From DASQPR01 sp963797675 (lineage in GTDB: Bacteria; Actinomycetota; Actinomycetes; Mycobacteriales; Micromonosporaceae): a stretch of DNA of 64,000 bases. The translations under genes were made by a program, and so were the position numbers. The stretch's first letter is position 1, and each line of letters begins with the position of its first letter. The stretch lies in contig CAWCQQ010000006.1 in NCBI GenBank assembly GCA_963797675.1, positions 1 through 64,000 of the forward strand, written 5' to 3'. The notes under the pieces are model-generated. The model was not told where the DNA came from, did no database searches, and saw only the letters and a program-made list of their open reading frames with translations. Positions 37,212 to 46,194 of the stretch are shown piece by piece.

Positions 37212-37878
37212 ATGCGCCGGATGCCGGCCCTCACGTCGGTCGTGTTCGTGGTCACTGCGGCGGTGAACGTCGTCCAGTTGATCGTGCCGGGACTGCTCAC
37301 CGATCTGGAACGTACCCTCGAGGGCCAGCACGGCGACTGGTGGCGGACCGCGACCACGCTGTTCGTCCAGGACGGCGGCATCGCCGGCATGGTGTCGAAC
37401 CTGCTCTTCCTGCTGGTCTTGGGCGCGGCGGCCGAGCAGGTCGCATCCCGCGGACGCTGGATTGCCGGCTATCTCGGTGCAGCACTCGCCGGTGAACTCG
37501 CCGGTTATGCGTGGCAGCCGGTCGGCGGTGGCAACTCCGTTGCGAACTGTGGTCTCGCCGCGATCCTCATCATCGCGATGCTCCGTGATGACGCTCGGAT
37601 GGCGCCTTTTGGGCCGCCGGCCGCGCTGCTGTGGGCCGGCGTACTGCTCGCGACGTGGTGGTATCCGCTGGTCGTGGTCGGCATCGTCGCGGCCGGCGCA
37701 GGTCGGGCGAAGGCGGAGTGGTCGAATCCGTGGCACGGCCGAGCGGCGCTCGGATTCGTCGCGGCGATCGGTGTGTTCCTGTGTGCGGTGCGCAACATCC
37801 ATGGTGCGGCGATGCTGGCCGGCCTGGTGATCGCGGTGATTCCCGGCCGGCGCCGCGGTGACCGACTCCGCCGTCTAA
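37212..37878 (+). pseudogene. Rhomboid-family membrane protein, one frameshift at the end
   Basis: About 221 residues with six hydrophobic helices. The region GDWWRTATTLFVQDGGIAGMVSNLLFLLVLG matches the rhomboid L1-TM2 segment, where the usual H-x-x-x-N is replaced around MVSNLLF. The place of the catalytic GxS loop is GGGNSVANCGLAA. The second catalytic His is not evident near the last helix (NIHGAAMLAGL is the best candidate). One extra base near 37855 would restore the ending RRAVTDSAV and the stop at 37876, which overlaps the convergent GH76 stop. ATG 37212 is preferred over TTG 37197. Protease activity is uncertain. Confidence 0.7.
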
Positions 37879-39341
37879 GGGGCGACGTTCATCAGGTCGA
37901 GCGCGCTCTGCTGGCGGGCGGCGTCGGTCGCGTCGACCGGTCCGGCCCAGTGCAGCCCGTACTTGTCGAGGGTGTTGCGGTCGCCGTCGTACGCGGACGT
38001 CGGCCTGCCGGCTGAGATACGCGTTGTACGGCTGGCCGGACAGCACGCCGTTCAGCGCGCCGAGTCCGCGCACGTAGGCGCCCTTGAACGACGGGCCGTC
38101 GCCGCCGCAGTCGCCGGTTTCGCACGGATCGCTTGAGGATGCCGTCGGGGTTGAGGGCCGCGTTGGTGGTTGACGCGTTCGCCAGGTGCTGCGCGGTGGT
38201 CAGGAAGCTCTGGTTGCCGGTCGCCTTGTACATCGCGACCAGGCCGCCGAGCGGAACGCCCTGGTTGTACGACCAGACCGGCTGGCCGTTGTTGTGGCAG
38301 GTGCTCAGGTCGAGCCCGTCGTTGACCAGGTGGGAGCTGTTGATCATCCCGGTGGCGGAGAACCAGCGTCCACTCGGCGTTGGCCCGGGCCAGGTACGTG
38401 GTGTCGCCGGCGATCCGGTTGTGCAGCGCCGCGTTCAGCTCCAGGAACAGGCTGTTGGCGATCGCGTTCTTGTCGGTCTTCGCGGTGCTCCACCAGATGC
38501 CGCCGCCGCAGGTGCCGTCCCAGTATTGGTCCATGTAGTCGGCGTCGGCCCGGGCGGTGGTCAGGTAGCGGCCGTCGCCGGTCAGGTCGTACGCGTCCAC
38601 CCAGGCCAGACCCCACCAGCCGGTGTCGTCGAGGTACGTCGTTGCGGAAGTTGCCGCTCTGCGCGTTGACGCTGGTCGTTGTACGTGCTCGCGATGGCGT
38701 ACTCGTAACTGCCCATGCCGGTGACCCGCGACGTTGTCGATGATCGCGGTCAGCGCGTTGGCCGAGTTCCACCAGCCGGTCGTGTCGAACAGGCCGGTGC
38801 CGAGGTCGTAGAACTCCATCAGCGCGGTGGCCGCCGCGGTCTGCCGGTTGCCGGCGTTCCAGGTGGTGCGGGACCAGGTCGTACAGGCGATGTCCGGCCG
38901 GTTGCCGGCCTTGCCGCAGGCGCGCAGCGCGCCGACGCCGAGGTTGTTCCAGTCGTCGACGTTGTACATCAGCGGTACGCCAGCCGGTGTTCCCGGTCGG
39001 GATCGTGGTGTCGCCGAGTTTGCTGCCCGACGGCCCAGGTCCGGCCGCCGTCGAAGGACCGGTCGAGCCAGACCTCGTCGGTCGGGCTGCCGTTGGTGAT
39101 CGATGCCCAGCCCATCGCGTCGGCGTCGTCGTAGTGGATGGTGATGACGCGTCCGAAGATCGAGGTGGTCGACCGGCTGCCGATCGCCGGGTGACAGCGC
39201 CGGATCGCGCCCGTCGCAGTACTTGTTGCAGATCGTTGTGGCGGCACTGGCCGGCGCGGCGACGGCGGTCGGCGCGATCACGATCGCGGTCAGCAGGAGC
39301 GCGGCACCGACGACGGCGGTCGCGCGACGGGTAAGCGGCAT
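37875..39341 (-). pseudogene. Secreted GH76-family glycoside hydrolase (alpha-1,6-mannanase type), at least eight frameshifts
   Basis: About 485 residues. A signal peptide (RRATAVVGAALLLTAIVIAPTAVAAPASA) is followed by an N-terminal beta module (FGRVITIHYDDADAMGWASI...DEVWLDRSFDGGRTWA). The GH76 helical barrel then shows NRQTAAATALMEFYDLGTGLFD and YLDDTGWWGLAWVDAYDLTGD, whose Asp pair is the catalytic dyad. QYWDGTCGGGIWWS, NSLFLELNAALHNRIAG and QPVWSYNQGVPLGGLVAMY follow. The end is SALDLMNVAP-stop at 37875. Breaks fall near 39195, 39030, 38980, 38710, 38640, 38360, 38125 and 38010. It would attack alpha-1,6-mannan of fungal or mycobacterial walls; linkage is inferred from family. Confidence 0.85.
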
Positions 39342-39421
39342 GGCAGCTCCAGGTGGACGTCTGCGTGCACGGCATGTTTCCCGCACGTTAACGAATGCAG
39401 AGATGGACGTCAATATAATCG

Positions 39422-39433
39422 GACAACGTTGTC
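39422..39433. promoter_or_regulatory. LacI-type palindrome upstream of GH76 and lacI
   Basis: GACAACGTTGTC is a perfect 12-bp palindrome with the central CG typical of LacI-family operators. It lies 81 bases before the GH76 start, on the side facing the LacI gene. Confidence 0.6.
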
Positions 39434-39583
39434 ACGCTCGCCTGTCTGATTCACTGTGAGCCGCACCGCGGACGACGGCTCGGCGTAGCGGTGAGCCGGT
39501 ACCGTGGTCGGAGCTGTCCACGGGCTGTGCGCAGGTGGCCATAGAATCAGACATTCATTGGACTGACCCTGCGAGGGCAATGT

Positions 39584-40600
39584 ATGACGCGCCAGACGGT
39601 GAACCGGTCCACACCCCGCCGACCCACCATGGTCGACGTGGCGCGGAGCGCCGGCGTGAGCCTCAAAACGGTCTCCCGGGTGGTCAACAACGAGCCGGCG
39701 GTCGCGCCGCCGCTCGTCGATCGCGTGCTCGCGGCCATCGCCGAGCTGGGTTTCCGCCGCAACGACATCGCACGCAACCTGCGCTCACCTCGGATGAACG
39801 CGACCATCGGGCTGCTGATCGAGGAGATCGCCAACCCGTTCTACGCCGCGATCGCGAGCGTCGCCGCGGAGACCGCCGCGGCCCATGACAGCGTGCTGAT
39901 CACGGCATCCTCGGAGGAGGATCCGGAGCGGGAGCGCGAGCTGCTTCTCGACTTCGCCTCGCGGCGGGTGGACGGTCTCCTGGTCGTCCCGGCCGGCCAG
40001 GATCACTCGTTTCTGCGTGGCGAGATCGAGATGGGTACGCCGGTGGTCTTCCTCGACCGGCCGCCGGGCCGGCTGCTCGCCGACACCGTACTGCTCGACA
40101 ACCAGGGTGGCAGTCGGCTGGGCGTCGGCCGCCTGCTGGCCGCCGGGCATCGACGGATCGGCGTCCTGCTCGATTCGCTGAGTGTCTACACCATGCACGA
40201 GCGCCTGACCGGTGCACTCGCCGAGTTCAGCGCCGCCGGGGTCCGCTACGACGAGGCGTTGATCCGCGACGGGGTGAAGGGGCCGGAGGATGCGGCACGG
40301 GTCATCTCCGAAATGCTCAGCCTGGCCGATCCGCCGACCGCGTTCTTCTGCACGAACAACCGGATCACCGTCGGTGCGCTGCAGGAGCTGTACCGGCGTG
40401 GCAGCGACGCCGCACTGCTCGGATTCGATGACTTCGAGCTGTCGCATCTGATGCCGCGACCGCTGACCGTGATCGCCTACGATGCGCGCGAACTCGGCCG
40501 GATCGCCGCCGAATTGCTGTTCAAGCGGATCGGCGGCGACGAGTCCTGGCCGACCACGACGATCGTGCCGACGCATCTGATCGAACGCGGAATGGGCTGA
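39584..40600 (+). CDS. LacI-family transcriptional regulator
   Basis: A 338-residue intact repressor. The N-terminal HTH is TMVDVARSAGVSLKTVSRVVNNEPAV, with the hinge helix VDRVLAAIAELGFRRNDIARNLRS. The periplasmic-binding-like domain (IGLLIEEIANPFYAAIASVA, FLDRPPG, LGFDDFEL) binds a sugar effector. GAGGG precedes ATG 39584. It sits between the GH76 gene and the convergent GH54 gene, with GH3 beyond, so it most likely controls this hemicellulose/mannan set; the palindrome at 39422 is a candidate operator. Confidence 0.92.
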   Translation: MTRQTVNRSTPRRPTMVDVARSAGVSLKTVSRVVNNEPAVAPPLVDRVLAAIAELGFRRNDIARNLRSPRMNATIGLLIEEIANPFYAAIASVAAETAAAHDSVLITASSEEDPERERELLLDFASRRVDGLLVVPAGQDHSFLRGEIEMGTPVVFLDRPPGRLLADTVLLDNQGGSRLGVGRLLAAGHRRIGVLLDSLSVYTMHERLTGALAEFSAAGVRYDEALIRDGVKGPEDAARVISEMLSLADPPTAFFCTNNRITVGALQELYRRGSDAALLGFDDFELSHLMPRPLTVIAYDARELGRIAAELLFKRIGGDESWPTTTIVPTHLIERGMG

Positions 40601-40608
40601 CGTCTCCC

Positions 40609-40646
40609 GTCGCGGGCGGGGTGTTCGCAGCCACCCCACCCGCGAC
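40609..40646 (+). terminator. Bidirectional hairpin between lacI and GH54
   Basis: Arms 40609-40623 (GTCGCGGGCGGGGTG) and 40632-40646 pair over 15 positions with one G-U/A-C exception, around an 8-base loop. It lies between the convergent LacI and GH54 stops. Confidence 0.8.
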
Positions 40647-40656
40647 GAGGGCGTTG

Positions 40657-42489
40657 TCAGCTCAACGCGAACTTCTGGGCGGCGGTGCCGTTGCAGTCAT
40701 AGATCTGCAGGCGGGTGCCGTTGGCGGTGGCGCCGCTGGGTGAGTCCAGGCACCGGCCGGACTGCGGGTTGAGCAACGAACCGTTGGTCTGCTGCGTCCA
40801 GACCTGACCACCGACGCCGTTGCAGTCCCACAGTTCGACCTGGGTGCCGTTGGCCGTACCGTTGCCGATGATGTCGAGGCACCGGCCGAGCGTACGCAGC
40901 GAGCCGTTCGCATTGTGGTACCAGTGCTGGTCGACGGCGTACGACTGGCAGTCCCACAACTGCACCGCGGTGCCGTTGACGCCGGTGTCATCGGCCGCGA
41001 CGTCGACGCATTTGCCACCCGGCCCGATGATCGGGCCGCCGCCGTTGACCGAGAATTTCTGCGCCGCGGTGCCGTTGCAGTCATAGATCTGCAGGCGGGT
41101 GCCGTTTGCCGTCGCGCCGCTCGGCGAGTCGAGGCACCGGCCGGACTGCGGGTTGCGGAGTGAACCGTCCGCCTGCTGCACCCACTTCTGGCCGCCGACG
41201 CCGTTGCAGTCCCACAGTTCGACGGGAGTGCCGTTGGCGGTGCTGTTGCCGTTGATGTCCAGGCACCGACCGAGCGTGGTGAGCGAATTGTCGGCATTAT
41301 GAGTCCAGTGCTGGTCGGCGGCGTACGACTGGCAGTCCCACAACTGCACCGCGGTACCGTCTCCGCCGGTGTCGTCGCCGGCGACGTCGACGCATTTGCT
41401 GCCGGGCCCGGTGATCGTGGCGGCGGTCGGGGATCCGCCGGTCGAGCCGGAATAGCCGACCGAGACGATATTGGCCTGCACCGCGTTGTCGGCCGCGTCC
41501 GTGGGATACCCCGAGGTCATCAGACCTTCGAAGAACGATCCGATGGATGCGTTGCTGTTGTCACCGCCGGTACCGAGAACGATCGAGCCTTCCTGGTGCA
41601 TGGGGGAGTAGCCGCCGGCGGGTTCCGCGCCGTTGTACCAGGTGCTCAGGCCGCCCGATTGCGAGTTACCGCCCTTGAGCGCGAACGTGTTCTGGCCGTT
41701 GTTCTTGAGCAGGGCCGTGACGAACGGAGTGGCGTTGCCCAGGTTCGCGGGGTTGGCGCCGTTGCCCTGGAAGAGCCCGTTCTCGAGGTCGCCCGCGACC
41801 CACGGTCCGACGCCGGTGCACGGCGCGAAGAAGCAGGTCGTACCGAGGTTGACCGCGTCCATGTGACCGTTGCCGGTATCGGCGATGGTGGCCTCGACGT
41901 TCCCGTAATCGAAGCAGCACCCGCTGTTGACGTGGGTGCCGCTGGCCACCATGTACATCCCTTCCGGCTGTCCGTTGACGGCGACGCCGGCACCGACGTG
42001 GTGCCGATAGCCGGTCTGGCCGGCGATGTAGACGCCGTAGACCTTGTGGCCGCCTGCGGTGACCGGCAGCGCAGCCGCGTTCGCGCCGACGTCCTGCCCT
42101 CCGGCCGCACCGGGCCCCTCAATGGTCAAGTCGTTGTGCTGGGGTGACTGGTCGTAGATGATCGTGATGATGCAGGTGGTGCTCGCGCAGAACGAATCCT
42201 GCGCTGCGGCGTTGGCGTAGCCACCGGCCGCCAGCAGGCCGATGTTGGTCGTGGCGTTGTCCGACGAACGTTTCACCTGGTACAGGCTGCCGTTGTAGGC
42301 GGAGTAGAGCGCCCGTACGGTGCTGTGTGCGGCGACGCAGGGTGTACCCGCGGCACCGTAGAGGTCGCACGGGAGGGTGCCGGCGGCCTGCGCGGTGGCG
42401 GGCAGACCGACCAGCGCTGCGAGGACGAGTGCCAGCGTCGCACCGGCGGAGAGCAGGGTCTTTCTCAGGGAGAAGCGATGTCTGCGCAT
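40657..42489 (-). CDS. Secreted GH54 alpha-L-arabinofuranosidase with two ricin-type lectin modules
   Basis: A 610-residue intact secreted enzyme. Signal peptide (LRKTLLSAGATLALVLAALVGLPATAQA), then an AbfB-type catalytic domain (about 35-345). That domain begins GTLPCDLYGAAGTPCVAAHSTVRALYSAYNGSLYQV and includes the Cys-rich CCFDYGNVEATIADTGNGHMDAV and the candidate nucleophile region of GH54. Two tandem ricin B-type lectin modules follow (about 355-480 and 485-610), each with three QxW-type repeats such as GTAVQLWDCQSY and GTPVELWDCNG. It should release arabinose from arabinoxylan or arabinan while bound to it. Possibly under the neighbouring LacI regulator. Confidence 0.9.
   Translation of the reverse strand: MRRHRFSLRKTLLSAGATLALVLAALVGLPATAQAAGTLPCDLYGAAGTPCVAAHSTVRALYSAYNGSLYQVKRSSDNATTNIGLLAAGGYANAAAQDSFCASTTCIITIIYDQSPQHNDLTIEGPGAAGGQDVGANAAALPVTAGGHKVYGVYIAGQTGYRHHVGAGVAVNGQPEGMYMVASGTHVNSGCCFDYGNVEATIADTGNGHMDAVNLGTTCFFAPCTGVGPWVAGDLENGLFQGNGANPANLGNATPFVTALLKNNGQNTFALKGGNSQSGGLSTWYNGAEPAGGYSPMHQEGSIVLGTGGDNSNASIGSFFEGLMTSGYPTDAADNAVQANIVSVGYSGSTGGSPTAATITGPGSKCVDVAGDDTGGDGTAVQLWDCQSYAADQHWTHNADNSLTTLGRCLDINGNSTANGTPVELWDCNGVGGQKWVQQADGSLRNPQSGRCLDSPSGATANGTRLQIYDCNGTAAQKFSVNGGGPIIGPGGKCVDVAADDTGVNGTAVQLWDCQSYAVDQHWYHNANGSLRTLGRCLDIIGNGTANGTQVELWDCNGVGGQVWTQQTNGSLLNPQSGRCLDSPSGATANGTRLQIYDCNGTAAQKFALS
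40687..41400 (-). repeat. 384-bp direct repeat encoding the two ricin modules
   Basis: Segments starting GCCGTTGCAGTCATAGATCT recur exactly 384 bases (128 codons) apart, at 40687 and 41071. Near-identity continues through most of the module, pointing to a recent internal duplication. Confidence 0.85.
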
Positions 42490-42677
42490 AACGAGTACTC
42501 CTCGGTCGCGTTTGTTCTGGTTGGATCAGTGAACCAGGTATTACGACGTTCGTGAATGTCTGCAGGTCATCGGGGGTGCGGTCGGCGGTGAGCCGGAACG
42601 CGGTGCGAGCGGGGTACCGGTCTTCCTGAAACACGTTCGTAACCCCATAATGTGACAGTCGAGAAAAGGGGCTCCAC

Positions 42678-45092
42678 ATGACGGATGCGATCGAAGGCCT
42701 GCTGCAGAAGCTTGACCTAGCCACAAAGGTACGGATGCTGTCCGGGCAGGACATGTGGTCGCTGCCGGCGGTGCCGGACATCGGTCTCGCGTCCCTGGTG
42801 ATGTCGGACGGCCCGGTCGGCGTACGCGGAGTGCACTGGAGCGCATCGGATCCATCGATCGCCGTGCCCAGCCCGACCGCGCTCGCCGCGACCTGGGATC
42901 CCGCGCTCGCACATCGGGTCGGGCAGCTGCTCGGGCAGGAGGCGCGGCGCAAACGCGTGCACGTGCTGCTCGCCCCCACGGTCAACCTGCATCGCAGCCC
43001 GCTCGGCGGCCGTCACTTCGAGGCGTACTCGGAGGATCCGCTGCTCACCGGCGAGATTGGCGCCGGATACGTGGCCGGTGTGCAGAGCCAGGGCGTCGGT
43101 ACGACGGTCAAGCACTTCGTCGCGAACGACTACGAGACCGAGCGCTTCACGGCGAGTTCCGACGTCAGCGAGCGCGCGTTGCGGGAGCTGTACCTCGCGC
43201 CGTTCGAGACGATCGTGGCGAAGGCCCGCCCGTGGGGCGTGATGTCGGCGTACAACGCGGTCAACGGCGTCACGATGAGCCAACATCCGATGCTCCTCGA
43301 CGTGCTCAAGGCGGAGTGGGGCTTCGATGGCGCCGTCGTGTCCGACTGGCTCGCCGCGCACGACACCGTCGAGACCGGACGCGGTGGCCTCGACATCGTG
43401 ATGCCGAACGCCGGCAGCCCGTGGGGCGATGCACTGCTCGCCGCGGTCCGCGCCGGCACGGTCGCCGAGTCCGACATCGACGCCAAGATCCGGCGCCTGC
43501 TGCTGCTGGCCGCGCGTACCGGTGCGATCGACTCGATCCCGGCGGCGGTATCGCCGCTGGACTGGCCCGCCCGGATCGACGGGCCGGCGCTCGCCCGCGA
43601 GGTCGCCGCCCGCTCGTTCGTCCTCGCAGCCAACCGCGACGGCGCGCTTCCGCTCGACGCGAGCGCGGTGCGCAGCGTCGCGTTGATCGGCGCGGCGGCG
43701 AAGGAGGCTCGTGTGCTCGGCGGCGGCAGCGCGATGGTGTTCCCGGCGCACGTCGTCTCGCCGCTGGAAGGACTACGCGCCGCGCTGCCCGACGATGTCG
43801 ACCTGCGCTACGTCGTCGGCGCCGACCCGAGGGTCAAGTTCGCACCCGCCGCCGCTCCCCAGTGGACCGGCCTGACCGCGACGTTCCGCGATGCCGACGG
43901 CCGTGAGCTGCACCGGACCGACCTGCCGAACGGCGCCGGGCGATGGATGGAGATGCCGCCCGGTGTCACAAAGGCCGAGCTGGCCACTGTCGAGATCACC
44001 GGGCGGCTGCACGCCGATGTGAGCGGCGAGCACCAGCTCGCGTTCCGTGGCATCGGCGAGTTCACGCTGACCGCCGGCGGCGTGGCGCTCTTCGACGACG
44101 CGGTCTGGCCGGAGTCGGGCGACCTCGCGGTCATCTTCTTGGCGCCGCCGGAACACCGCTTCTCGATCGATCTCGAAGCCGGTCAGGACGTCGAGGTGTC
44201 GCTGCTGCACAAGGTCGCGATGCCGGAGGAGTTCGCGGTGGTGACGCTGACGCTCGCCTATCGCGAACCGCAGGCGACCGCGGACGAACTCATCGCCGAA
44301 GCCGAACGGGTGGCCGCAGCGAGCGATGTCGCGATCGTCGTGGTCGGCACGACCGAGGAGGTCGAGTCCGAGGGCTTCGACCGGACCACGCTGGTGCTCC
44401 CGGGCCGCCAGGATGAGTTGGTCCGCCGAGTGGCGGCGGCGAATCCACGAACGATCGTGGTGGTGAACGCCGGCTCGCCGGTCGAGCTGCCCTGGGTGGA
44501 CGAGGTGTCGGCCGTCCTGCTGGTGTGGTTCCCTGGCCAGGAAGCCGGGCACGCGCTCGCCGACGTACTGCTCGGCCTGGTCGAGCCGGGCGGCCGGCTC
44601 CCGACGACGTGGCCGGTGCGGACCGAGGATTGTCCGGTGCTGTCGACGACGCCGGTCGACGGGCGGCTCGCCTACGACGAGGGCGTGTTCATCGGCTATC
44701 GGGCGTGGGACCGGTCCGATGTCGAGCCGCGGTACGCGTTCGGTCACGGTCAGGGCTACACGACATGGGCGTACGAGCGGATGGCCGTCGACGGTCGTCG
44801 CGTCTCGGTGACGGTACGCAACACCGGCGACCGTACCGGGCGGGAAATCGTCCAGATTTACGCTGGTCCGGTGGCCTCCGATCCGGAGCGTCCGGTGCGG
44901 TGGCTGGTCGGATTCGCGGATGCCGTCGCGGCACCCGGCGAGGAGGTCACGGTGTCGGTCGATCTGCCGCAGCGCGCCTTCGAGATCTGGGACGGCGGAT
45001 GGCGTACGCCACCCGGCGACTACACCATCGAAGCCGCTCACAGCGTCGCCGATCGGCGCCTCACCGAGGTGGTCGCGGTCATGGCTCCCTAG
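42678..45092 (+). CDS. Glycoside hydrolase family 3 beta-glucosidase/beta-xylosidase
   Basis: An 804-residue cytoplasmic enzyme (no signal peptide). The GH3 N-terminal barrel has LVMSDGPVGVRG, RSPLGGRHFEAYSEDP and TVKHFVANDYETERF, plus the nucleophile Asp223 in GFDGAVVSDW. Then come the C-terminal sandwich (ALIGAAAKEARVLGGGSAMV), a PA14-like insertion at about 385-540, AIVVVGTTEEVESEGFDRTTLVLPG, and a fibronectin III-like end (VSVTVRNTGDRTGREIVQIY). It cleaves imported oligosaccharides. A purine-rich AAAGGGG precedes ATG 42678. It is divergent from the GH54 gene, with an AT-rich spacer holding two ACGTTCGT motifs (42546, 42633). Confidence 0.92.
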   Translation: MTDAIEGLLQKLDLATKVRMLSGQDMWSLPAVPDIGLASLVMSDGPVGVRGVHWSASDPSIAVPSPTALAATWDPALAHRVGQLLGQEARRKRVHVLLAPTVNLHRSPLGGRHFEAYSEDPLLTGEIGAGYVAGVQSQGVGTTVKHFVANDYETERFTASSDVSERALRELYLAPFETIVAKARPWGVMSAYNAVNGVTMSQHPMLLDVLKAEWGFDGAVVSDWLAAHDTVETGRGGLDIVMPNAGSPWGDALLAAVRAGTVAESDIDAKIRRLLLLAARTGAIDSIPAAVSPLDWPARIDGPALAREVAARSFVLAANRDGALPLDASAVRSVALIGAAAKEARVLGGGSAMVFPAHVVSPLEGLRAALPDDVDLRYVVGADPRVKFAPAAAPQWTGLTATFRDADGRELHRTDLPNGAGRWMEMPPGVTKAELATVEITGRLHADVSGEHQLAFRGIGEFTLTAGGVALFDDAVWPESGDLAVIFLAPPEHRFSIDLEAGQDVEVSLLHKVAMPEEFAVVTLTLAYREPQATADELIAEAERVAAASDVAIVVVGTTEEVESEGFDRTTLVLPGRQDELVRRVAAANPRTIVVVNAGSPVELPWVDEVSAVLLVWFPGQEAGHALADVLLGLVEPGGRLPTTWPVRTEDCPVLSTTPVDGRLAYDEGVFIGYRAWDRSDVEPRYAFGHGQGYTTWAYERMAVDGRRVSVTVRNTGDRTGREIVQIYAGPVASDPERPVRWLVGFADAVAAPGEEVTVSVDLPQRAFEIWDGGWRTPPGDYTIEAAHSVADRRLTEVVAVMAP

Positions 45093-45110
45093 TGGACGAT
45101 GATGCTGGCG

Positions 45111-45878
45111 TCACGCGGACGTGAGCACCACCGGTCCGGCTGGGGTGATCGCGATGGTGTGCTCGACATGAGCGGCACGGCTGCCGTCCCTGGTGGCGAC
45201 GGTCCAGCCGTCCCGCCGGGTGACGGCCCGGTCGCTGCCGCTCTCGATCAGCATCGGCTCGATCGCGATCACCAGGCCCTCTCGGAGCGGCATACCGCGG
45301 CCCGGCCGACCGGTGTTCGGCACGCTCGGGTCCTCGTGCATCGCGGTACCGACACCGTGGCCGCCCAGGCCGGGTGGTAGCCCGTACCCGGCGCCGCGGG
45401 CGACCGACTCGATCGCGGCCGAGATGTCGCCGATGCGTGCCCCGACCTGTGCGGCAGCGATGCCGGCCGATAGCGCCCGGGATGTGGTCTCGGTCAGGCG
45501 GCGGGCGCTGTCGTCGATCGCGCCGATCGGCACCGTGATCGCGGCGTCGCCGTGCAGGCCGTCCACGTACGCGCCGCAGTCGATCGACAGCAGATCACCG
45601 TCGGCCAGCGCGTACGCGTCCGGGATGCCGTGCACGATCGCGTCGTTGACCGACAGGCAGAGCACCGCCGGGTACGGCGTCGGCGCCCAGCTCGGGTGAT
45701 AGGCCAGGAACGACGGCTTCGCACCGGCACCGGCGATCATCTCGGCGGCCAGCGCATCCAGGTCGACCAGGCGGACGCCGGGGCGCGCGGCGTCGGCCAC
45801 CGCGGCCAGCGTACGGGCGACGATGCGGCCTGCCTCGCGCATCGTCTCAATCTCGGATTCGGATTTCAGGACAACCAT
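45111..45878 (-). CDS. map: Type I methionine aminopeptidase
   Basis: A 255-residue metalloprotease removing N-terminal Met from new proteins. Met at 45878 (MVVLKSESEIETMREAG) matches the family start; the open frame upstream is not coding. The five metal ligands are present: Asp pair in LSIDCGAYVDGLHGDAAI, His in GLGGHGVGTAMHEDP, Glu in LVIAIEPML and Glu in AAHVEHTIAIT. Substrate His is in AIVHGIPD. It is probably an accessory copy, since housekeeping map usually lies beside adk/secY. It shares a 20-bp palindrome with the divergent XRE gene. Confidence 0.92.
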   Translation of the reverse strand: MVVLKSESEIETMREAGRIVARTLAAVADAARPGVRLVDLDALAAEMIAGAGAKPSFLAYHPSWAPTPYPAVLCLSVNDAIVHGIPDAYALADGDLLSIDCGAYVDGLHGDAAITVPIGAIDDSARRLTETTSRALSAGIAAAQVGARIGDISAAIESVARGAGYGLPPGLGGHGVGTAMHEDPSVPNTGRPGRGMPLREGLVIAIEPMLIESGSDRAVTRRDGWTVATRDGSRAAHVEHTIAITPAGPVVLTSA

Positions 45879-45879
45879 G

Positions 45880-45899
45880 CCTGGTATTGTAATACCAGG
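45880..45899. promoter_or_regulatory. Perfect palindrome between map and the XRE gene
   Basis: CCTGGTATT-GT-AATACCAGG at 45880-45899 has exact 9-bp arms. It starts one base before the map ATG and ends 15 bases before the XRE ATG, so a bound protein would block both. Confidence 0.8.
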
Positions 45900-45914
45900 A
45901 TTATTATCGACACT

Positions 45915-46175
45915 ATGGTACGGACTCCCTTGACGCATGACGAGCGTGCACGTGGACTGGCGCTCGGCCGGACGCTCCAACGTGCCCGTGGCACCCGCAG
46001 TGCCGCCGAGGTCGCGCTCCGCGCCGGCATCTCGCTGGACACCCTCCGCAAGATCGAGCGAGGTGCCATTGCCACGCCGGCATTCTTCACGGTTGCGGCC
46101 CTCGCGAGGGTGCTTGACCTGGACCTATCCGGCCTCGCGGAACAACTGACCGAGCCGGTCCCGCTCGCCTCGTAG
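45915..46175 (+). CDS. XRE-family helix-turn-helix regulator
   Basis: An 86-residue protein, MVRTPLTHDERARGLALGRTLQRARGTRSAAEVALRAGISLDTLRKIERG. The HTH lies at about 30-50 and is followed by the family motif PAFFTVAALARVLDLDLSGLAEQL. It is divergent from map and separated from it only by the perfect palindrome, so it very likely represses map and itself. The pairing of a second map with such a regulator recurs in actinobacteria as far as I recall; the signal sensed is unknown. Confidence 0.85.
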   Translation: MVRTPLTHDERARGLALGRTLQRARGTRSAAEVALRAGISLDTLRKIERGAIATPAFFTVAALARVLDLDLSGLAEQLTEPVPLAS

Positions 46176-46194
46176 AGCCTCTACACTCCATCCG

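Noticed and set aside
40687..41400. 384-bp direct repeat as a transposon or duplication scar
   Set aside because: The repeat is exactly in codon phase and encodes two lectin modules inside one open frame.
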